A stretch of 64,000 nt of DNA, from contig AP026152.1 of assembly GCA_030295235.1 (NCBI GenBank), forward strand, positions 744,001 through 808,000. The letters are read 5' to 3'. The notes below the pieces were generated by a model. The model was not told the origin of the DNA. It ran no database searches and was given only the letters and a program-made list of their open reading frames with translations. Source of the DNA: Fistulifera solaris. Taxonomy: Eukaryota; Bacillariophyta; Bacillariophyceae; Naviculales; Stauroneidaceae. Of this stretch, positions 56,801-64,000 are shown piece after piece (within the stretch, counting starts at the first letter, position 1; the number at the start of each line of letters is the position of its first letter). The position numbers and the translations under genes were made by a program.

Positions 56801-59800
56801 CGTATTCCGGATCTGATGACGACCAGTGTCGTGAGCTCATTCAGGACGGCGAACACCACCTCATGTCCAAGAGCTCTTTTCGTGGGGTCATCGATAGCCC
56901 TTTGTTCCGCTTTTCGCTGAGTTTTGAGCAAGAAAATCAGATCCCTAGCGGAATCTGCGAGTACGTTTACGAATCAATTATTGTCATGTGGCTCCGAGCA
57001 TGGTTGGATCACGTCGAGCTGATCTTTCGTGAACAAGCAGGCACGGTGAAAGGAGCTGCGACCTTTTCAATTCCTCCCTACAAATATGCTGGAATGAATC
57101 TTCGGACAATTTTCCGTTTCTACGGACACATGGATTTGCTTCTTCCGCTGTGTCTCAAATCATTCATTTTTCGGTACAATATCAACGTCGAACGCGTTTT
57201 CCCACCCGCTACCAAAGTTATTGTCGACCATAATCACATGCTGTTATTGGAGCCGTTTGTTGAACTTCTCGCTCGTGGACTCGTTGGGGAGGTGCTTTCT
57301 GGCCTCGGGTCTTTTACGAGTCGGGAGGAGTCGCTTCAACGAGCAATTCGGAGCTCAGAGATCGTACTCGACTTTCTCATTGGTTTGGTCTCATTTTTAC
57401 ACACTGAGCATATTCGAATACTTGTGGCAAAGTTTCTTCATACTTTGCGTAATGGTGAAACGGAGCATCTTGGAAGCGACATATCGGACATCAACTTTCA
57501 ATGGGACGAGGAGAGTATCCATCGGGTTCGGTGTTGCCGCGAAATCCGGATTCACACATTGGAAGCATTGCTTATCTTGCCTGCATTTGTTAATCTAAAT
57601 TATCCCCTCAAGTATTCTGGCCACGCAGATTATTCACCCGCACCAAAAGCAATATGGCTCCAACAACACCAGGATTGTGACATGAAATTCGGAAAATTAG
57701 TAAGCAATGAAGAGTCAACTAGTAGTCTGAACAAACTGCCACAGAGCGGCTGGCTTGCTGAGCTACTCATTGGAGAGGGTCTCTCCATATCCTCGTTGTC
57801 TAGCGAAGCAATAGTTGCGGAAGCGATCGCTCAACTTGAAGTGACCTCTACTGGAAGCACAGCGAGCACTATGTCACTCATGAAACGTCCTGGTGCCGCT
57901 TTGAGTAGAGATGATCTCTTGATGTTTCAATCCCTCGGACTCAAAGCAATCAGTGTCGTGTATGAGTTTGGTTTACGACGACACGCTCTCGATCGACGGT
58001 ATCAATCTAATTCTGCTAGAGAACGCACTGCCGCGCTCTTTGCCCCGGTTGTTTTAGACAAATCTTTATCAAGCGTAAAGTGGTTATCCAAAATGGATCC
58101 TACGCAGAAGATTAGATCACTTTGGCTCCTGTCGTTCATTTTTGTTCTCCAAGAAGCCCCAGACGCTCTTCTTCGTCATTATTTGCGGCGCTGCTGCGAT
58201 CCCCAGGTAAGCGAATGTCTCATATGGTGTTTTTCAATCTCGTCAACTTAATTTATTGTTTTTATCAAGAATTTACGCATACATAGATTCGTTCGATTGC
58301 TCCGGCTTTGCAGTGCAACTTTTCAGTCTTTTACAGAAAGCCACGGCAACTCGTCACCCAGCAACTTCGACAATGTAGTCGCACCGTGGCTTCTACAAGA
58401 AAGTTTTAACACAATTTGCGCTAGTGCTATTATAATATTTGAGGAATGCGTTGATCTCATTTCCAGCGATCCTCCTCAACAGGTGAAACTGCTGCAAGGG
58501 ATTCTTGATTTGCTTTTGAACGTTCTCACGTCGCCGCAATCATCTGTGACTCATTTACGAATAGTTGGCGGAGCCTTGCAAGTCCTCGAAACTTTTGGCG
58601 CCGCCCAGTTCGTAGCTTTTGTAGGCCAAAATCTTCAACACTGGATTCGGGTTTTGATAAGCCTCATGAACAGTGTTTCTTTGAGCGTAAGATCTATTGC
58701 AGTTGATTTCTTCGTTTCTCTGATGGGCAGTGTTTTCGATCTTGAGGGCAGCTTAGATAGTATTTCTCTAGTATTTCTCACTGTCCTTCCAGAAGTGGCC
58801 GCTCGAGAAATAGGAATCTACACCGTGAGTGGGCATATCAGCGATATTGACCATGTTTCAAAGGCTTTGTGGCCTCTCCGACGTGCTCTTGCTGAATTAG
58901 GAGACGCAAGTCCACTCGACGACGATAGGGTTGACCCAGCTCTCCCTTACAATCTACATCCCTTCTGTCGGGCAAGTCAGGCTGTCCTTGATGGAGTATT
59001 GATTGAACTGAAATTGAAATGGGAAGAAGTATTGGGGTTTAAAATTTCTCGGAGCATACCGCGCGAATCCCATTTTGACGCCGACGAGGAATCTCTTTTT
59101 GAAGCGATTTCTTTTTTCTTGCCTGAATCAGGCCCCCTGCAGCGAATCCGCTGGCTGACGACATTATCACATCTTCACGAGTCGAAAACACATTGGGTGG
59201 AAGCAGCAGAAGCCATGTTTCTTTGCGCCCGCACCGTGGCAGATTCGCTCCGACATTTGCAGTATGTCTGGCGGCCATCTCGGTTTGTGTTATGGAGTGA
59301 CACAAAGCGCTCGCTTTGGCTTGAATCGGTTGGCGAAGAAATTGGACATCCGGACAGAGGAAATGCTCAAATCATGGATTTCGCAAATCAGTTTCTGGAG
59401 CCCTCATCTCTCCAAGGAAATCAATCCAGCAGTAAACTCACTAAGCTTTCTCAACCAACCCTACCGATGATGTGCAAAAAACTCATTGAATTTTCAAAAC
59501 GCGCAATAGATCTATATCTAAAAGGTGACGGGTTGGTCCGATTGGCATACGCCCGATTAGAAGAGCTACAAGCGTCGTTGATTTCCGCACTGGGTGGTAC
59601 CTCGTTTTTGATACCTACTCGAGGCGGTCTTTCGACCTCTGAGCGTAACTTTGAGGACGATGCTGCATTGCGAAGGGTTATTGCTAGCCTCAGCGGCGAT
59701 ATGGCAAAGCTTGCAGAGCGATTACTTCTGGACGTAAAGGACGACGTATCGAATGGAGGAATTCTGCCCTACTCTGCTGGATCCCATATTTCGAAGGCAA

Positions 59801-60264
59801 ATGAATCTTGCTTCGTTCTGCTTCGTTTCTCCGGTACGAATAAACCTCTTCGTTTTCAGGAAAGCACCACACTACCAACATTTGTGGACTGGGATACTGA
59901 TTGCATTTGTCGAGTATCGCGATCTATCGTTAACAACCCTTCAACCGATCCAGTGGAGTTCTCGAGACAACTGTGTAGCGCATTTGTACAACCGTTTGCT
60001 TCTGCTTTGAAAGAATCCGGCAATGTTATTGTTCAAGTTAATAATTCTTCCACTGAAACAACTACGACAGACGCCGACATTGTGATTCATGTTTCCATGC
60101 TGGAAGCAGTCGGCACCGCCGAAAACACACGGCGCTTCCTCCAATACCGAGCCGATGGAACATCCGTAACGGAGTTCACTGTAGCACATCCCTTTCCTTG
60201 CGCTCTCTCTCGACAACGAATTTTGCTTCAATCCGAGATTGTCCCGAGTACGTACACAGTCTGA
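53834..60264 (+). CDS. DOCK-family (zizimin-type) Rho-GTPase exchange factor
   Basis: It starts MADDQAETLSGESQEIRQYP at the ATG at 53834. A basic N-terminus is followed by SYLEYLYIHCEAPDGCLALY (near 54640), then a DHR-1/C2 domain: LVNLMFLYPRVLHITG, ANLLDEIYFDVTADSF, DEYKLRLPASLDKRFVLQVL and DFQLQLESRLVSAVHVSDPS. A long helical armadillo-type middle follows. The DHR-2 lobe A is IRWLTTLSHLHESKTHWVEA with AEAMFLCARTV (near 59140). The end is TVAHPFPCALSRQRILLQSE. A 63-nt intron (58207-58269) is supported by phase. Frame changes near 54370, 54785, 56390 and 56684 (the last at a T4 run) split the ORF into five. Otherwise the protein is ~2,130 residues. Family role: activates Rac/Cdc42-type GTPases. 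Confidence 0.7.
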
Positions 60265-60353
60265 GATGTTGCCCGTCAACTTTGGTTACTGCGTTGATAA
60301 AAGTTCTATCTCGTCTTAAGTTTCAACACTATATGATTTCTTAGATATTTGTA

Positions 60354-60884
60354 TTAAACAGTGTAATTTATCTTTATGACCTTGTGTTCACAAAGAAGCG
60401 CGACGCAAATAGCATGGAGGGTGCCTCTAGCGTCGCAAAGAATGAGCGTGCTGAAAGTTGGGAATCTTTCGAAGTTCCGCTCTCTTTTCCAAGCTCGATC
60501 AATAATATCATCATACGAATGCTTTTGAACCGCATTACTAGATTTCCTTTCGTTTTTTAGTTGAGAAATGCTGCAAGTCAATAGAATCTCCGAGTCATCT
60601 TCTTCATCATCCAACGTTTCTTGTGACACGTTATTCGCAACACACCATGCTTGAATAACAGAACGTAGTGCACGATTGGAAACCAAATCTTTCACGGTGA
60701 GTATATTTCGTGTCATAGGACACGTATTGTTCTTTTCTTTGAGCCATTTGAGGATCGCTTTCCGTTCGTAATTGTGGCCCGATCGCGTCATGACCGGATG
60801 CATCATGATACACTGCGAAATCGGGCATAAGAAATGCGAAGGAGTAATCATCTCATCATGTTCTAATACGGTGAGGGATGACAT
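60354..60884 (-). CDS. U-box E3 ubiquitin ligase-like protein
   Basis: The 176-residue protein from the ATG at 60884 (MSSLTVLEHDEMITPSHFLC) contains a U-box at ~17-90: HFLCPISQCIMMHPVMTRSG, HNYERKAILKWLKEKNNTCP and NRALRSVIQAWC. A U-box is a RING-like fold without zinc that binds E2 enzymes. The rest (EDDSEILLTCSIS...) has no known domain. The open frame extends upstream to 61229, but the ATG at 60884 gives the usual close position of the U-box; I prefer it. Confidence 0.75.
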   Translation of the reverse strand: MSSLTVLEHDEMITPSHFLCPISQCIMMHPVMTRSGHNYERKAILKWLKEKNNTCPMTRNILTVKDLVSNRALRSVIQAWCVANNVSQETLDDEEDDSEILLTCSISQLKNERKSSNAVQKHSYDDIIDRAWKRERNFERFPTFSTLILCDARGTLHAICVALLCEHKVIKINYTV

Positions 60885-62962
60885 GATTTTGCTTTGAAAA
60901 GAAACAGAGTAAACGTTTATCAATCGAATGAGATATTCTCGGTGGCTTACGATGGCGAAAAAGCGGATGAATGGGAAGCGGAGGAATTTTGTGGGAAGAG
61001 CGGAGAAACGAGAGAAGTGTGACAAAGTGAGACATGACGTGGGCCACCCAGTTAGTTCTTGTCTACGTGGTATACCGAATGTATGGACTTGAAAGAAAAG
61101 GAATGTGGAGCAAAAAGTACCTAGGTGGCATCTGCGGGACATTGTTCTGCTTTGTTCGTGAGTTGAGTACGTGGCAGCTCGACAGAAACAACAAACAAGA
61201 AACATGACCAGAATTATTTCACGACTCACGACTCACGACATCGACATAGAGACATAAAGGGCAAAATAAAAATAAGTCGATTACCGGTACGATTACGGTT
61301 GTTATGATTGTGGTTGAGGATCTTGCATAACCTCACCCTATTGTAAGAGATGGGCACCGCACAAAACTTTTGCATGCAAAAGACTTCCGCAACGATAGCA
61401 CGACCATAATGAACGAGTGAATCAGCGAATAATAAACCTACAAGCAACGCGAATAATAACGAAATCTTGCCAACCAGTCGATATAATGAAGACAATTACA
61501 GCAACTAAGCCGCAGCAAATAAAAGGTTGTGTTAAAAACAAGACGGACGATGATTCGCAAAAGAACTTCTCTTTTCCGCACCGCAGCGCTGTTTGCCTCG
61601 AAGATCATTTCGATGCTTTCGAGTCCACGATAGTTCCTTTTACACCATTGATATAAAAAAGAAAAGAAGGAAACTTCAAAGAGATCAATTTGCTGCAACG
61701 AGTAGAGGAAAGGCTTTTATTTCAGGAAAACGAAGCACACGACCCACGTCCCCTAGTATTAGAACGAAGTCAAGCTGTATGGTGTCTGCACGATTGCTTG
61801 CTAGAGGATGATAGCGACCAAGAAGAAGAATAACTTGTCTTCTCCGCGAATCCTTGTTTTGCAGTTCACAAAAAGCGTCGCCTCAGATGGAATCATAGAA
61901 TTTAGGTCGATGATGCAAGATCGCTTTTTCTTCTTTTCGATATGAAAGAGAGTGTTTTCAAGTGTGAAGTACAAGTAGCTATTGCAAACGCTCATGAACG
62001 TTTGACGCGGCAATAACAATACATTTCATTTGGATGGGGATCTTCAATCATGCAGGCAAAACACGGAAGGAACCCGAAAATTTGATGCATCGCAAAATGT
62101 ATTCGATAAGTAAATCAAAGTCAATCTATAAACAAGCACCTCAGAACTATGATTTCAACACTGTCGCAGGTTTGGGCAATGATGTCGAGGATAATGATTG
62201 AGCCCCGGAAAATCTCCTGCCATGGTCTCTCAACATTCGGATGAAGAAATCGACTCACTTGCGGTGCTTGTATAATCGTGTCGAACCAAAGGATGCGGTT
62301 ATGGAGGTCGATACTGTGTCAAGGGTTCCCCTGATCGTTCAGAATTGCGTTGTGCTTGTTTTTCTATAACGCGCAAACTATCGGTCTCTTCGCTATTCGC
62401 CAATCGAAACACCGTTGGTTCGGGCGAGCGGCGCATGCCAGATGCTTCTTTGCGGCGCATGAATAAGAACAACCCATGGTGCTAAGCAATTGCAATAACG
62501 AACGTCTCTGCGACCCATAAACCGGGAAAATGTGATGACGAGTGGATGTGCAACGTCCTTTGATCGAAAGCATTTTCGTATGCAGTTTCGGTGTCCAGTC
62601 TCGAGTCGCGTCATCGCAGACGGTACACCGTGCGCTGTTGTCAATCAGAAACATCAGTCACAGAGGTAGGGGACAGAAACAAAAAACGTAACTTGGAGAC
62701 ACTGGGCAAAGTGTTAGAAAAGAGAAAAGTCGACACTCGAAAGTTCCGGAAGTATATAATCGTTCAGAAATTATCGGCTCAAATTCGTTAGGCTTTGCCG
62801 CAAGCCGCAAGCCGCAACCGCAACTCTCTCCAGCAACCAGCAATAGCCATTCGCAGACTCTATCTAAGAGAAGAAGGTATTTTCATAATTGTTTTTTGGA
62901 GTTCTGAAAGTCTGAAAGCATAGCCTCTGTAGACCAAGCCGTTCTAAAACTTTGCGGTTAAT

Positions 62963-63013
62963 CATGACTGAAGTCCAGTCCTGGAAAATAGACCTCCACA
63001 CTTGAGGCTACAG
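62963..63013 (+). repeat. Dispersed bipartite element, copy 6
   Basis: CATGACTGAAGTCCAGTCCTG, then after 14 nt ACACTTGAGGCTACAG. It is ~575 bp before the hydrolase start codon. Confidence 0.5.
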
Positions 63014-63352
63014 TAAAGTTACAGTCGACAAAGAAATGCGGAGTAGTAATTGAATGCTAGGCAACACGCAAATGAATGTAATACTTGCTAGCACCTCCAT
63101 TCATGCATTCTCAGCCATCAGCACTCAGTTTTTGTAATGTAATTAGGCGGATATTATTCAGCGACACTTCAAAACCAAAGGCATGAAAGATAATACTTTC
63201 TCCACACGACGCACGGTCAATAAACCTCGGCTTCAGTAGTTTGCTTATTAGCTAGCATGTTGACCAGTCATCAATCATCAATTGAGAATCATAGGTACTT
63301 GATCGCAGTGCACCAAGCAAATTATAATAAAAAATTAAGATTGTTCATAACT

Positions 63353-63404
63353 CATGACTGAAATTCAGTCGTGACGAAAGGTCGCTTACACTTTGGATGT
63401 ACAG
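63353..63404 (+). repeat. Dispersed bipartite element, copy 7
   Basis: CATGACTGAA-A-TTCAGTCGTG is the most symmetrical copy; 14 nt later ACACTTTGGATGTACAG. It lies ~185 bp upstream of the hydrolase start. Confidence 0.55.
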
Positions 63405-63538
63405 TTCTATTTCAGGCGCAAAAGATGAGCCATAATGAAATATTGCGAGAGGAGACAGATGAATGATTGTGGCGATAAAACAACGACTTCATTTGACCAG
63501 TTTTTATCACAACGATATCTTTCAGTCTTCTCTAGAGT

Positions 63539-64000
63539 ATGCGTCTCCCTGTCACTGTGCCTGTTTTTCCATTTGTGATACTTTTATCACAATTCGTTGC
63601 TTTGTCTGCGTTTAGCAGCACGAGAATACCTGAAAATGTCAAAATACTCATTCTACCCGGATTTGGGAACGATATGAGTGACTATTACTTATCGCAATAC
63701 CCCGAGGGATCGTTAGTGCAGTCGTTACGAAAACGCGGCTGGAACGAAGAGGTAATTCGTGTTTTGCCGTTACCCAAGCGCTCCGATTGGCTACAAGTAT
63801 TCTGGAAGGGAGCTTTCGATCCGCAATTTTGGGCCGGTCAAGCTCCGCCAATTCGTCCGGCTTTTGCGTGGTACTTACAACGAATTGCCAATACTATTCA
63901 AGAGATGAGAAACAGCGAAAGCGAAAGCGGCAGCGAATCGATATCGACTACTTCACCCAAAATTATTCTAATAGGTCATAGTGCAGGAGGATGGTTGGCT
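63539..64000 (+). CDS. Plastid-targeted alpha/beta hydrolase, 5' part (runs off the window)
   Basis: Open from the ATG at 63539 through the window end (154 codons). The presequence MRLPVTVPVFPFVILLSQFV runs into ALSAFSS, an ASAF-type plastid cleavage site. The mature part opens with NVKILILPGFGNDMSDYY and continues SDWLQVFWKGAFDPQFW and PRPAFAWYLQ-like helices. It reaches the nucleophile elbow IILIGHSAGGWLA (G-H-S-x-G) at the right edge. The LPGFGND...DYY pattern fits lipase/esterase-like hydrolases found in plastids of plants and algae. The substrate cannot be told; the Asp/His of the triad lie outside. Confidence 0.7.
   Translation, partial: MRLPVTVPVFPFVILLSQFVALSAFSSTRIPENVKILILPGFGNDMSDYYLSQYPEGSLVQSLRKRGWNEEVIRVLPLPKRSDWLQVFWKGAFDPQFWAGQAPPIRPAFAWYLQRIANTIQEMRNSESESGSESISTTSPKIILIGHSAGGWLA

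Larger units (their letters stand above)
60885..63538. other. 2.7-kb intergenic region
   Basis: No convincing gene or RNA. It holds the last two dispersed-element copies (62963, 63353). Small ORFs at 61417-62843 on both strands lack motifs. Confidence 0.4.

Noticed and set aside
61417-62843. ORFs and a possible RNA gene in the last intergenic region
   Set aside because: No tRNA-like cloverleaf or conserved motif could be drawn by eye, and the ORFs have no protein-like features.

Overview
The window looks like nuclear DNA of a diatom, probably a pennate. The evidence is short GT-AG introns of about 50 to 100 nt, compact convergent genes, signal peptides ending in ASAF-type plastid motifs (GAF-AL at 6664, SAF-SS at 63539), diatom-style single-pass LRR proteins, a receptor-type nucleotide cyclase fused to a phosphodiesterase, and Copia and Gypsy LTR retrotransposons. 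I see no rRNA, tRNA or CRISPR. Every call is made by reading the sequence; no database search was run.

Layout. 1-1296 (-) is an ASH2-type SPRY protein that runs off the left edge. 1909-5951 (-) is a decayed dynamin/SLIP-GC-like GTPase. Next come a plastid-targeted protein resembling photosystem-assembly factors (6664), a COPI-associated/TVP15-like membrane protein (8161-8856, spliced), a borealin-like three-exon gene (9277-10103) and a BCNT/SWC5 chromatin protein (10529-11155). Two paralogous LRR membrane proteins (12466-15101 and 18219-19493, both -) flank a 1.5 kb array of palindromes. Two small ORFs follow near 20 kb, then endonuclease V (22045), a LAMTOR2-like roadblock protein (23268), a second palindrome array with a 215-bp tandem unit (23.8-24.7 kb) and a TVP38/TMEM64-like membrane protein (24870-25960).

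26266-39057 is a Gypsy element (coding on -) bounded by near-identical 207/208-bp LTRs and a GCTTC target duplication. A Copia element (30296-38124, +; TTAGA duplication) is nested inside its gag.

39.6-53.1 kb holds a Q-rich diatom-type protein, a single-pass protein with an intracellular PDZ domain, a hypothetical gene, a class C GPCR-like receptor (periplasmic-binding domain plus 7TM) and the cyclase/phosphodiesterase receptor. This is a run of putative surface-signalling genes. 53.8-60.3 kb is a DOCK-family GEF, followed by a U-box protein and the start of a plastid-type alpha/beta hydrolase at the right edge.

Three things deserve attention. First, a dispersed two-part element occurs about seven times in intergenic DNA: a 20-bp palindrome followed at a nearly fixed distance by ACACTTTgG..TATAG. 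Second, two unlinked arrays are built from the same set of AGAAATTCT-cored palindromes, with spacings close to whole helical turns in one of them. Third, several otherwise well-conserved genes are broken by one base at 4-6 nt homopolymers. These breaks most likely reflect consensus errors and complicate pseudogene calls.
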